A DNA stretch of 47,753 nucleotides from Acidobacteriaceae bacterium (GTDB lineage Bacteria > Acidobacteriota > Terriglobia > Terriglobales > Acidobacteriaceae), in NCBI GenBank assembly GCA_027452245.1, contig DAIDGW010000020.1:1-47753 (forward strand). The letters are read 5' to 3'. Position numbers and translations under genes: made by a program. Below are positions 23,419 through 32,479 of the stretch, in pieces. Position 1 is the stretch's first letter. Every line of letters starts with the position of its first letter. The notes beneath the pieces were generated by a model that saw nothing but the letters and a program-made list of their open reading frames with translations, ran no database searches and was not told the origin of the DNA.

Positions 23419-24462
23419 TCAGTGAGCACCTTCCAACTCAAGCACATCGTGCTCTCCGCTTGAGACGTCCATGCCTGTTCCCGCAGACTGCACGTCGCCG
23501 CCCACAACATGCAGGCGGCTCCCTATGATTCCTACAGCGAGTCCATGGCGGGAAATTGGCAACGGAGGCATTTCAGTCCACGTATTCGTGGCCGCGTCAT
23601 AAGCTTCCACTGCTCGGAAGGTAGCCATCATGTGCGGATCTTGATATTCTCCGCCCGCCACATAGATGTTTCCCTTGTAGACCGCAGAGCCGAGGGCGCT
23701 ACGAGCATATGGCATGCGAGCGCGCGGTCCGCTCCACTTATCGCGTGCGGGATCATACTCCTCGACTACAGATATATCGGAAGCTAACCCGATGAATGCA
23801 GCGCCTACCCGTCCACCAATGACGTAAATCTTGCCCTCCACTACTCCAATGGCGGCGTGATTGCGCGGAGTCGGCATCGGACTGCATTCGCGCCACGTGT
23901 TCGTTGCGGGATTGTATTCCTCGACAGTTCCGACCGACATGTGCGGTTGCGTAGGGAAGATGGTGGTTAGGTTGGATCCAGGAATATTGGAAGCACCGCC
24001 GATCACATATATTTTGTCTCCTACTAACGCGGCCAGTGCAGAACCCCGTTTGGTAGGCATAGGCGCAAGAGCTCTCCAGTGATCCGTAACTGGGTCATAC
24101 TCCCATGCATTATCGATAGGTACCCAACCGGGGGGGCCGGATTCGGGCAAGACAAAGCCTCCAAAGGCATAGATCCTGTCGCGATAGGTAGTGAATGCAA
24201 CATGGTGCGATGGAAGTGCCATGTTGTGTTTCTTCGTCCAATGGTTGGTTGCTGGATCGTATTGATAGACCATGCCCATGGGGCGCCACAAGGGCGCGAG
24301 GCCCGCGAAAACGTACATCTTTCCGTTCGCCGTCGCGCCCGAAATTTCTTCGGCCGGTTCGGGAAATGGTGCAAGTTTCTCCCATTTTTGCTGAGCCCAA
24401 CTAAGGGATCCCAAGCTGATCAGCGTAGCTGCAAGGAGTGCGAACGGCCGACCTGTGAACAC
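23419..24462 (-). CDS. Secreted Kelch-repeat beta-propeller protein
   Basis: A 347-residue protein with a signal peptide (PFALLAATLISLGSLSWAQ). Six Kelch repeats are visible, each with a hydrophobic strand plus GG and a later Y-x6-W: YVFAGLAPLWRPMG then YQYDPATNHW, YAFGGFVLP then WEYDPVTDHW, YVIGGASN then EEYNPATNTW, YVIGGRVG then EEYDPARDKW, YVAGGEYQ then EAYDAATNTW, and HVVGGDVQ. Such propellers bind ligands or act as lyases/isomerases (NanM type). It lies between the TonB receptor and the amidohydrolase, 69 bp from the latter, so an operon is likely. Confidence 0.85.
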   Translation of the reverse strand: MFTGRPFALLAATLISLGSLSWAQQKWEKLAPFPEPAEEISGATANGKMYVFAGLAPLWRPMGMVYQYDPATNHWTKKHNMALPSHHVAFTTYRDRIYAFGGFVLPESGPPGWVPIDNAWEYDPVTDHWRALAPMPTKRGSALAALVGDKIYVIGGASNIPGSNLTTIFPTQPHMSVGTVEEYNPATNTWRECSPMPTPRNHAAIGVVEGKIYVIGGRVGAAFIGLASDISVVEEYDPARDKWSGPRARMPYARSALGSAVYKGNIYVAGGEYQDPHMMATFRAVEAYDAATNTWTEMPPLPISRHGLAVGIIGSRLHVVGGDVQSAGTGMDVSSGEHDVLELEGAH

Positions 24463-24585
24463 GGATATCTGGCTCCTTTCAATGAAGATAGCGCAACTCG
24501 AAACTCACAAGGCACCTTCGCTCGATGACCCTATTTTGCTCCGAGCTAAACGGAAAAAGAACCCTTGCTTTCTTAGCTACCATTG

Positions 24586-27500
24586 CTACCAGATCACTTT
24601 CACCGCAACTTGAACCTGCCGGGACGTCGTGGCGGTGGAATTCAACAGGCCGGGTGTTAAGCCGCCTGTGCTTCCGTCACCGTTGAAGACCTGGCTGTTG
24701 GCTGTTGGAGGATTAAAGTTCGTGTGATTGGCTATGTTGAAGACCTCTAGCCGGAACTGGACATTGAACTGTTCTGAAATACGCGGAACATAAGTATTCT
24801 TCACGAGCGAAGCATCCAATTCGACCAACCCTGGACCCACGATACTGTTGCGTCCGCCCGTTCCCAAAAGATTTGCGCATGTCCCCGGACTTGTTGCTGC
24901 GCTGAAAGGAACACATAAAGAAGCGATGTCCGGAGTAGCCCGGGGCAGCGTAAAGCAATTCAAGTTGAGGTAGTTCAACCCGCCATGAACCGGATTGCAT
25001 CCCTTTACGATATCGGGGAAACTGAATGGATCGGTGCTGTTCATTCCGAGCGGATCAGGAGCGATCGTCATGGTAAACGGCACGCCTGTACTCGCAGAAA
25101 ATATTCCACCCAGCTCCCAGCCATTGGCTGCGAATCCGGCGAACCCGGTAAGTGCCTTTGATCCCGGAATCTCCCACGTATAGTTAAATACTAAATTCTG
25201 CGTCTGATTAAAGTCGGAAGGTCCCCGGAAGCGCCTGGGATCGAAGAAGAACATGCTGGTGAGACCGTTTTGAAATTGATCGCCATCGGTCGAGCCAGAG
25301 GCGGTATCAATACTCCTGCCCCAAGTGTAAGAGATCTGTCCAGATAGACCATGACTTAGTCTTTCCTGAACCTGCGCTTCCATGGCGTTGTAGTTCCCAT
25401 CGCCATTCCAAAAGGTGCCCGGGACGCGGCCATAATGGGGGTTGAGTGTCGGGTGTAACGTTTTTGGCCAGATATAGCCTTCCGGCGTGTTCATCGCGGG
25501 AAGGGCAATTGAAGAATCATCGGTTTGCATAAGGTTGTGCACGGAACGGGACCCAACGTAGGCAATCATTGTGGTCGTGTTGGTGTTGATCGCGCGCTGG
25601 ATATTCAAGTTCCATTGCATCACATAATTGCGCTTCGGGTTCGGATCGAGATAGGCCGCACGCTGCGCTGTACCAGTTGCAGATAGGGTGGTATACCCTG
25701 GAGTGGGCGTTTGAGAAAAAGGTCCGAACGAGCCAGCTGGAACGGGGCCGTTCACAGATGCGTAGAACGGCACGGTCCCGTCCACTGCATGCCGCAGATT
25801 TGCCGGAAATATCTCAACGTCGAACATTCCAAAGCCCCCGCGGATGGCGGTCTTGGCATCTTTAAACGGGTCCCAGACGAAGCCGATGCGGGGCTCAAAA
25901 TTCTTCAGCGTGGGATTGTTAAACAATGGGGCCACGCCGGCACAGCCCGCCACATTCTTTCCGCAATAAGGCAGAGGAGCTGTGAGTGTCCGCAGGGCAG
26001 CAAGTGTACCGGAGGTTTCGATCGGTACGCTCGTCATTTCATACCGTAGCCCGAGGTTCGCCGTAAGATTAGGCCGCACGTGCCAGTCGTCCTGGACATA
26101 GGCTCCGAACACGGTCTCCCGCATCCTGCGCCGCGATACGATACCGGGTGCGTCGGCAATCAGGGTGAGAGCATCATTTGTGAGCCTGTCATTGGTTAGG
26201 AAATCTAAAAGAGAGCTAAACTCGAAGTCACCTCCCGGTTGGGATGGAGTAGTTTGATTGTCAATGATCCGTTCGACATTCCCTCCGAGTTTCAGGCTGT
26301 GGGTGCCTTTGGTCCAAAAGACATTGTCGTAGGCCTGCCACGAGTTCCAGTTGTACTCTGCCGGAGTTTGGGTACTCAATCCACCAGTAAAAAACGTCAA
26401 GCCCGGAACACCAATGAACCCTACTGTATCGCCGGGGATGTAGCCGAGGCTGGTGTCGGCAGCCAGAGGATTTATGGCTTTGCTGCCGGAGGGAGCCGCA
26501 GCGTACTCGCGGTGATAGCCGAGACGAAATGAATTCATCAAGTCGGATCGGAATACATGATTCTCTTCTAGGCTGACCATCTGCCGTCTTGTCTTGGTAA
26601 AGATCAGCTTATTGTTGAACTCATCGTTTTGGGACGAGGGAGAATTGTCAAACATGTAGGTGCCGTCGAGGTTGTCTGCATTCGAGATTCGATGGTCCAC
26701 TCGAACGGTGAAATAGTTTTCAGTTGTAATGGCCGACCCAGAGAAGCTGTAAATGCCAGTATCGCCGTTGATCGCTCCATTGGGCAGTGGGTAGAAAGCG
26801 AGATAAGGTTTCACGAGCGGATCAACTGTCACATTGCCCGAGGTGAGATGCCCGGCACGGGCAGCCGGCGAAGGTACATTATCGACCATGCTCAAACCTA
26901 GCGACTGACGCAATCCCTCATAGTCGCCGAAAATGAAGGTCTTGTCCTTTATGATGGGACCTCCAGCTGCCATTCCGAATTGGTTACGCCGAAAAGGAGC
27001 AATAGTGGCGGGATCAAAATAGTTACGAGCATCAAGAGCACTGTTGCGCAGGAACTCATAGGCGCTGCCATGGAAACTGTTGGTGCCCGACCGGGTAATC
27101 GCACTGATAACGCCACCTGATGTGCGGCCGTATTCCGCGCCTTGATTGCTCGTCAAAACAGTGAACTCGGAGACGGCATCCACTCCCAGATTTCCCCCGA
27201 GAATGCTGCCCGGGGCCTGATTGCTGTAGTCATTGATGCTGATTCCGTTCAGCAGGTAATTGTTCTGCTGCGGTCGTCCGCCACTCACCGATAGCTCGAC
27301 TCCATAACCTCGACCTAGACGGTCAGTGCTGGAAACAGCCGCCATGGCCCTTATGGTGGAAACCCCGGGCTGAAGCTGGGCCAAATCCGTCCACGATCTG
27401 GCATTCAAAGGCAGCTCGACGATGGTATGTGCCTCCGTGGATGCGCTTATCGCGGAAGACTCCAGTTGCAGATCGGGCGGTTGATCACTCACCTCGACAG

Positions 27501-27879
27501 TTTCACTCACAGATCCTACGTTCATCGACAGGTTGGAAACCATCTGCGAGCCGACGGTTAGAATGATCCCGTTCCGGACGGATTTTTCAAATCCAGCGGC
27601 CGACACTGTCTCCTGATAAGTTCCGGGAAGAAGGTTGGGAACGCTGTACAAACCTTGCGTGTTAGTCGTGACCGTTGTCACCACTCCGGTCGCCAAGTTC
27701 CTTAGCGAGACAGTCGCATTTGAAATGACCGCCCCAGAGTGATCAGTAACTGTCCCGGAAATGTTTCCCCCGACCACCTGACTAACTGCTGGCGTGGAAT
27801 ATAGGGTGCACAGTATCAGTGCAGCCAGTGCTCCATTTAGAAAAGCATGCATCATCCGCAGACGGGGCGGAAGAGTCAT
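24586..27879 (-). CDS. TonB-dependent receptor with carboxypeptidase-like regulatory domain (Oar type)
   Basis: A 1,097-residue outer-membrane protein. After a signal peptide (LNGALAALILCTLYSTPAVS) comes a CarboxypepD_reg-like beta-sandwich: ISGTVTDHSGAVISNATVSL, then YSVPNLLPGTYQETVSAAGF. The plug follows (QQNNYLLNGISINDYSNQAP, AEYGRTSGGVISAITRSGTN), then a long TonB-type barrel ending RQVQVAVKVIW with a terminal aromatic residue. Acidobacteriota carry many such receptors, believed to import large or scarce substrates. AGGAGG precedes the ATG at 27879, inside the end of a small upstream frame. Kelch and amidohydrolase genes follow it. No TonB or ExbBD gene is present here. Confidence 0.92.
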   Translation of the reverse strand: MTLPPRLRMMHAFLNGALAALILCTLYSTPAVSQVVGGNISGTVTDHSGAVISNATVSLRNLATGVVTTVTTNTQGLYSVPNLLPGTYQETVSAAGFEKSVRNGIILTVGSQMVSNLSMNVGSVSETVEVSDQPPDLQLESSAISASTEAHTIVELPLNARSWTDLAQLQPGVSTIRAMAAVSSTDRLGRGYGVELSVSGGRPQQNNYLLNGISINDYSNQAPGSILGGNLGVDAVSEFTVLTSNQGAEYGRTSGGVISAITRSGTNSFHGSAYEFLRNSALDARNYFDPATIAPFRRNQFGMAAGGPIIKDKTFIFGDYEGLRQSLGLSMVDNVPSPAARAGHLTSGNVTVDPLVKPYLAFYPLPNGAINGDTGIYSFSGSAITTENYFTVRVDHRISNADNLDGTYMFDNSPSSQNDEFNNKLIFTKTRRQMVSLEENHVFRSDLMNSFRLGYHREYAAAPSGSKAINPLAADTSLGYIPGDTVGFIGVPGLTFFTGGLSTQTPAEYNWNSWQAYDNVFWTKGTHSLKLGGNVERIIDNQTTPSQPGGDFEFSSLLDFLTNDRLTNDALTLIADAPGIVSRRRMRETVFGAYVQDDWHVRPNLTANLGLRYEMTSVPIETSGTLAALRTLTAPLPYCGKNVAGCAGVAPLFNNPTLKNFEPRIGFVWDPFKDAKTAIRGGFGMFDVEIFPANLRHAVDGTVPFYASVNGPVPAGSFGPFSQTPTPGYTTLSATGTAQRAAYLDPNPKRNYVMQWNLNIQRAINTNTTTMIAYVGSRSVHNLMQTDDSSIALPAMNTPEGYIWPKTLHPTLNPHYGRVPGTFWNGDGNYNAMEAQVQERLSHGLSGQISYTWGRSIDTASGSTDGDQFQNGLTSMFFFDPRRFRGPSDFNQTQNLVFNYTWEIPGSKALTGFAGFAANGWELGGIFSASTGVPFTMTIAPDPLGMNSTDPFSFPDIVKGCNPVHGGLNYLNLNCFTLPRATPDIASLCVPFSAATSPGTCANLLGTGGRNSIVGPGLVELDASLVKNTYVPRISEQFNVQFRLEVFNIANHTNFNPPTANSQVFNGDGSTGGLTPGLLNSTATTSRQVQVAVKVIW

Positions 27880-28271
27880 TGTTGCCTCCTAAGTAGACCT
27901 GAATAGTGTCGCGCTGTGAGAAAGCAGTACGGGAGACCGAAGCTCAGCGCAACGTCGTTCTGAATGGTTGCGGAGTAGACCGTAGCGGTAGCGCTTACGT
28001 CGCATGTGCCTCGCAGCAAATGTGGAGCAGGGTAAACGCTCTCTACCATGCTGCTCTTGCTTGCGGTGGAATTCAGTATGGTGGTTTGGGCGTTGGCGAC
28101 AGCGGCGGCCCTCGAAGTGGTTAGATTACCCCTCAGTGTCGAGGAAGTTATCTGTGGATTTGCGCAAAGGGGAGCCGAAACGAGCAGCGATGCCGACAGC
28201 AATAGCAGCCCCAAAACGCCACGGCTTTCACCACGCCCATTATGCACGTCAAGCTCCTCAGGGTTTTCCAT
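27876..28271 (-). pseudogene. Degenerate TonB-receptor N-terminal (CarboxypepD_reg) fragment
   Basis: A 131-residue frame with a signal-peptide-like segment (GVLGLLLLSASLLVSAPLCA). It continues SSTLRGNLTTSRAAAVANAQ, TTILNSTASK and PHLLRGTCDVSATA. These line up with the ATLRGxVTDxSGAAVANAxV...PxLLPGTYDVSATA pattern of CarboxypepD_reg domains, with key residues altered (G/P lost, extra cysteines). No plug or barrel follows; the frame stops over the ATG of the real receptor (ATGA). It looks like the decayed 5' end of a second receptor, kept as a leader frame. Alternatively it is a small secreted protein; regulation by translational coupling is possible. Confidence 0.5.
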
Positions 28272-29156
28272 CGAGCTAAACTGCGGACTCAGCTAAATGC
28301 GCGATTGTTTCCAACGCGCCCGCCGCCGGCGTCAAGTCTGCAATATCCCGCGTTGTCCCCAGTAACTTCCGGTCACTTATCCATTCGCATTCACATCTCG
28401 TCTTCGCCCTCGCTCATCCGGTCAGTTATCTTGCGATGAATCACCGGCGTACCATGAACGCGATGCCAAAGTATTAACGTGCTCAGACGAAATCTTGTGG
28501 AATCTGCAAAAGAAATATTAAGAATTTATTTTTTCGATGCTGATAAAGCTATTCTCAACCGCCAGTACCGGGTTGTATGTTGCAAGGCAAAAGGTGCGCA
28601 GGCGGCCTTGCGATGCTATGTTCAGCGTCGCACCTGATAAGTCAATCAGAGTTCGAAGATAAGTCGAAGGTGTCATCGCAAGACACAAGAATACCGAAGG
28701 CACAGGAGACGTAAACTGCACCCGCATCCCCATCAACCTTCACTGCCTGCGCATCCCTGCGATGCCGGTATGATAATCACAAGAACAACACCCCAAAGCC
28801 GCAGAACGGTCGATCAAAAAGCGCTGCGATTTCTTGTCACCATACCCGCGCCTCTGAGAATCGCGTCACTCAAGTGTCCTGCCAGCAACGAAGCACGATC
28901 GCGATGACACAGGAAATCGAGGCGACGATCTGCCTTTACTGCGCCTGGAGCGTTTCGTCGTGAAGCCTGCAGCGAAGATCGGTTGGAGTCCCACATTCAA
29001 TCCAAACGAAATGCCAGTGGGCGGGAGTATTTACCGGGAAGCACATATTGTCAAATAATATTGCGGTATAGTTGCGATAAGTTGCACATATAGGTCCATT
29101 GAGCCCAGAGTGGACGAAAATAAAGCGGGACCGCTGAGGCTCGGAACGCCACTTTT
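28272..29156. other. Gene-poor stretch upstream of the TonB operon
   Basis: About 0.9 kb without a supported gene. A minus-strand frame at 28518-28736 (72 residues, containing GATLNIASQGRLRTFCLA) has no recognisable family and no good ribosome-binding site; it may be the tail of a lost gene. AT-rich sequence near 28505-28535 could hold a promoter for either strand, but I cannot define one. Confidence 0.4.
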
Positions 29157-30161
29157 TTAGACCAGTTCAAACTTCAGTTCGCCGAGGCTCTCAATCGAGC
29201 AGGCGATCTGGTCGCCAGGCTTAAGCCATACCTGTTTGTCTGGCGGATATCCCAGAATGACCCCCTCCGGCGTTCCGGTGAAAATGATGTCTCCAGGTTG
29301 CAGGGTTATGTGCTGCGAGATGTAGCTGACGACCTGAGCGCAACTGAAGATGAAGTCATCCGTGCTGGAACGCTGCCGAACCTCTCCATTGACCTGGCAT
29401 TCGATCTTCAGTTGATCCGGATTCAATTGTTCAGCGGTGACAAGATAGGGGCCGAGGGGGGCGAAGTCATCGAGCGTCTTGCCAATCAACCACTGTCCAC
29501 CTCGATCGAATTGTAGATCCCGCGCGCTAAGATCGTTTCCTACGCAATAGCCGGCAACGCAAGAAAGCGCGTCTTGCTCGCTGACGTGCTGGGCCTTTCG
29601 GCCCATGACTATCACCAACTCGGCCTCGTAATCAAACTTCTGCGCCAAGCCCACCGGGAGCTTCACGCTCTGATTGTGACCGCTTAGAGAACTGTTGAAC
29701 TTGCTGAATAAGACTGGATGATGCGGGATTGGTAAATGTACCTCACTCGCATGCCGTCGATAGTTTAATCCAACGCACAGAATCTTCCCCGGACGGGTCA
29801 CGACGGGCCCATAACTGACAAACCTTTCCTCAATGAAGACTAAATTTGATTCGCTCGTATGCATCGCCTTATCGACCAGTGCGTTCAGGCTGGGACCGTC
29901 TTCATTTTGCAGCAGATCATCCATTGTGCCCGGCGCATACATATTGAACAGCGCTGCCGCGTTGATTACGTCTAGAATTCCCTTTTTTGTTTTGACCCCT
30001 AGCCGAAATTCTCTTCCGCGGCGCATAGTCAGCAGCGTCAGTCCGCGTGCCATTCCGCGTGCGCGTTCCGGACCGTTATCCGGCTGAGAGACGGAAAGCA
30101 CTGCACGGTGCGAATCACGGCGGCTTGTTCTTGCTGAAATTCGCTGCGTCTTCTTACTCAT
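29157..30161 (-). CDS. Fumarylacetoacetate-hydrolase (FAH) family protein
   Basis: A 334-residue protein. The C-terminal FAH domain (about 115-334) has ILCVGLNYRRHASEV, the metal residues in KFDYEAELVIVMGRKAQHVS, GYCVGNDLSARDLQ, GKTLDDFAPLGPYLVT and GDIIFTGTPEGVILG. The family hydrolyses C-C bonds in acylpyruvates, isomerises catechol meta-cleavage products or dehydrates sugar acids. The start at 30161 has AAGGAG seven bases before it; 30215 lies upstream and 30053 downstream. The first 35 residues contain RTSRRDSHRAVLS, which looks like a Tat motif without its hydrophobic core. It is co-directional with the MFS carrier gene at 30270. Confidence 0.86.
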   Translation of the reverse strand: MSKKTQRISARTSRRDSHRAVLSVSQPDNGPERARGMARGLTLLTMRRGREFRLGVKTKKGILDVINAAALFNMYAPGTMDDLLQNEDGPSLNALVDKAMHTSESNLVFIEERFVSYGPVVTRPGKILCVGLNYRRHASEVHLPIPHHPVLFSKFNSSLSGHNQSVKLPVGLAQKFDYEAELVIVMGRKAQHVSEQDALSCVAGYCVGNDLSARDLQFDRGGQWLIGKTLDDFAPLGPYLVTAEQLNPDQLKIECQVNGEVRQRSSTDDFIFSCAQVVSYISQHITLQPGDIIFTGTPEGVILGYPPDKQVWLKPGDQIACSIESLGELKFELV

Positions 30162-30269
30162 CTCAGGCTCCTTGTCTGCAGAGATTCTGCGGGAGAAGAA
30201 TTGTACTTCACTCACGAATGCCGAAGTCTGACTGACTCGTGTCTTCGTTTTAGAAGGAGCGCAGATTAC

Positions 30270-31601
30270 TTACAAAGGCAACGATCTTCCTTTGGTTTCT
30301 TCCCCGAACGGAATCAAGCAAAGACCCACAACGAAGGCTAGAGCAATCATTGCAACCGGTGTTCCCATCGTCCGAAAATGCCGGATTCCGGCGCCGACCA
30401 GGAAAGTGAAGCCTGCCGCGGCGAATCGACCCACATTCGTAGTAAAAGCAAATGCACTGGCACGGCATTCTGTCGCGTACTGCTCAGTGAGCCAAAACGA
30501 GTAGACAACAAAGTTCGCTCCCCCCAGCCCCAGCAGGAAAGCACAAACCATAAATACGGCGACAGCATTGTGTTGGAAATAGAACACGTAGCCGAACGCC
30601 AGCCAGATGGCTCCCAACATGACGCTATAGAAAAGAGCCAGGGTGACTCTGCGTCCCACTCTCTCAGCCAGCCAAGGCACAATCAGAGCCCCCAGCACTG
30701 TTGCAGTTCCAAGCAAAGCCGTCGAGTAGGAGGCCATGTGCGCCGCTATCAGAGTTGTTCTCCCACTATTAACTGCAATGTAGGTTATCGCTGCTGGGAC
30801 ATAAACCGATCCGGCCCACAAGCCAGCCAGAGAGACGATGAGATAGGTTGAATTCAGAATTGTGCGGCGGCGGTATTTTGGCGAGAAGAGCACGGTCAGA
30901 GCATGATGTATCTTCCACTCTTCGCCAAGAATGCCCATTCTCTCAATCCAGCGCTCCGGCTCTCGAATATTGTTGCGAATGATTCCGACGAGTAGAGCCG
31001 GCAGTCCTCCCACGACAAACATATATCTCCAACCCAGGCGAGCGCCGATGAAGTAGTTTGCGAGTGCGGCCAGCACGAAGCCGAAATAGTAGCCGGTGTG
31101 CATCCAGGCGGCGCCGCGGGTGCGGAGATGCTCGGGCCACTCCTCCGAAATTAGTGAAGCCCCGATGGACCATTCTCCTCCAATACCAATCCCGGCGAAA
31201 AAACGCAGGAACGCAAGAGTCCAAACGCCTTCGGCAAATGCGGACAGCAGGGTGAACGCTGAGAAGCAAAATATGCTGAACATCATGGTTCGCACCCGCC
31301 CAAACCGATCCGCGATAGGACCCCAGATCAGAGCGGTGCCCCAGCCAATCATGAAAAGCGCAAACAGAAGTCCGCCATAATATCCGACATTGGCGGGGGT
31401 AGGTGCGATTCCTGATTTAGGCAAGAGGTCGCGTAATGCTGGAACCAACACCAGCGAGTAAATGAATGAGTCCATGCCGTCCATGGTCCATCCCGCCCAT
31501 GCGGCCCAAAAGCTGCGCACTTGATTAACGCTAAGTCTGCGCCAAAACGTCATTCCAGAGGGCGCCTTTTTCGGCGATGATGTCGGACTATGAGGCGTCA
31601 C
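30270..31601 (-). CDS. MFS transporter, aromatic-acid/sugar-porter type
   Basis: A 443-residue membrane protein with about 12 transmembrane segments. It has the loop 2-3 signature GPIADRFGRVRTMM and its repeat in the second half (WLAERVGRRVTLAL). The D in GWTMDGMDSFIYSLV of the first segment is characteristic of aromatic-acid:H+ symporters and relatives, as is the GIGIGGEWSIGASLISEEWP segment. It probably imports an organic acid. It lies upstream of, and on the same strand as, the FAH gene, 108 bp away, suggesting co-expression, and is divergent from the crotonase/MFS pair. Confidence 0.88.
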   Translation of the reverse strand: MTPHSPTSSPKKAPSGMTFWRRLSVNQVRSFWAAWAGWTMDGMDSFIYSLVLVPALRDLLPKSGIAPTPANVGYYGGLLFALFMIGWGTALIWGPIADRFGRVRTMMFSIFCFSAFTLLSAFAEGVWTLAFLRFFAGIGIGGEWSIGASLISEEWPEHLRTRGAAWMHTGYYFGFVLAALANYFIGARLGWRYMFVVGGLPALLVGIIRNNIREPERWIERMGILGEEWKIHHALTVLFSPKYRRRTILNSTYLIVSLAGLWAGSVYVPAAITYIAVNSGRTTLIAAHMASYSTALLGTATVLGALIVPWLAERVGRRVTLALFYSVMLGAIWLAFGYVFYFQHNAVAVFMVCAFLLGLGGANFVVYSFWLTEQYATECRASAFAFTTNVGRFAAAGFTFLVGAGIRHFRTMGTPVAMIALAFVVGLCLIPFGEETKGRSLPL

Positions 31602-31686
31602 TGTTTTAGCGGAGGGTCTTCCCCAGGTAAATTGCCTTACACGTGCATAGATAGACTGCTTTTCGCCTTCGATTCTGGACAGCGTG

Positions 31687-31714
31687 TTGACAGAGCTTAT
31701 GTTTGTTGTATACG
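31687..31714 (+). promoter_or_regulatory. Strong promoter upstream of the crotonase gene
   Basis: TTGACA (31687-31692), a 16-bp spacer and TATACG (31709-31714) make a near-consensus sigma70-type promoter. The start of transcription would be near 31721, two bases from the in-frame GTG at 31723, so the transcript would be nearly leaderless. TTGTATACGG across the -10 element resembles half of a GntR-type operator; this is only a weak hint. Confidence 0.55.
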
Positions 31715-31722
31715 GTGACGGC

Positions 31723-32478
31723 GTGTCAACTCAAGATTCGTTTCGTACCTCTCATTCCTCTCACGTCGGCGTACGCATAGAACGCAGTGGCGATGTTCTG
31801 ATCTTTACGCTAGATAATCCGGAACAGGGGAATCAGATCAACGCTGCCATGTTCGAGGCCATGCTATCAGAGCTAAAGAGCGAGGCCGCTCAGCCTAGAG
31901 CTCGCGTATTGCGCATTCGAGCACGTGGCAAAGTCTTCTGTACCGGACGCGAACGCGCTGGCCACGATATCGAGAGCCTGCGGCGTGAATCAGCACGGCT
32001 CATTGAGGCCAAGCGCGCGTTGCGAACTTCTCCGATGGTCAGTATTGCCGAAGTTCAGGGCGATGCTTTCGGCTTCGGATTTGGCATGGCTATCGTATGC
32101 GACTTCGTGCTAGTAGCGGAGAACGCGTCGCTGGGTTTTCCAGAGATGAGTTTCGGACTGGCTCCAACGGCGGTGATGGCGTACCTGGGCGAATACGCAT
32201 TGCCGCGATTCGCATTCAACCTGGTGCTTTTTGGCGATCCCATTTCACCACAGCTTGCAATGCAACAGGGCCTAATTTCCCAAATCTGTCCTGCCGACCG
32301 CTTGTCGCGGGAAGCGGACGTACTGACGGAGCGAATCCTGCGCCTCGATCCTTATGCCGTCCGGCGCTGCAAGGAATTTTTTCTGACGGCACAACAGAAT
32401 TCCTTCGATCAGAACTGCCGTCTGGCCGCCGAAACGTTAGCTATCGACAGCGCAGCGCGGCTGCCGCGGGAGAGATGA
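31723..32478 (+). CDS. Enoyl-CoA hydratase/isomerase (crotonase) family protein
   Basis: A protein of about 251 residues. Crotonase features include LDNPEQGNQINAAMFEAML, the oxyanion segment GKVFCTGRE, and GDAFGFGFGMAIVCDFVLVA followed by SLGFPEMSFGLAPT. The family acts on acyl-CoA esters by hydration, isomerisation or C-C cleavage. The CTGRERAG variant of the usual C(A/S)GAD loop suggests a non-standard substrate. GTG at 31723 is chosen because earlier starts (GTG 31684, ATG 31699) lie within the strong promoter. The end almost touches the MFS gene, so the two are coupled. Confidence 0.82.
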   Translation: MSTQDSFRTSHSSHVGVRIERSGDVLIFTLDNPEQGNQINAAMFEAMLSELKSEAAQPRARVLRIRARGKVFCTGRERAGHDIESLRRESARLIEAKRALRTSPMVSIAEVQGDAFGFGFGMAIVCDFVLVAENASLGFPEMSFGLAPTAVMAYLGEYALPRFAFNLVLFGDPISPQLAMQQGLISQICPADRLSREADVLTERILRLDPYAVRRCKEFFLTAQQNSFDQNCRLAAETLAIDSAARLPRER

Positions 32479-32479
32479 A

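Noticed and set aside
28518-28736. Minus-strand 72-codon frame in the gap before the TonB operon
   Set aside because: No family and no start signal; possibly the tail of a lost gene, but not supportable.
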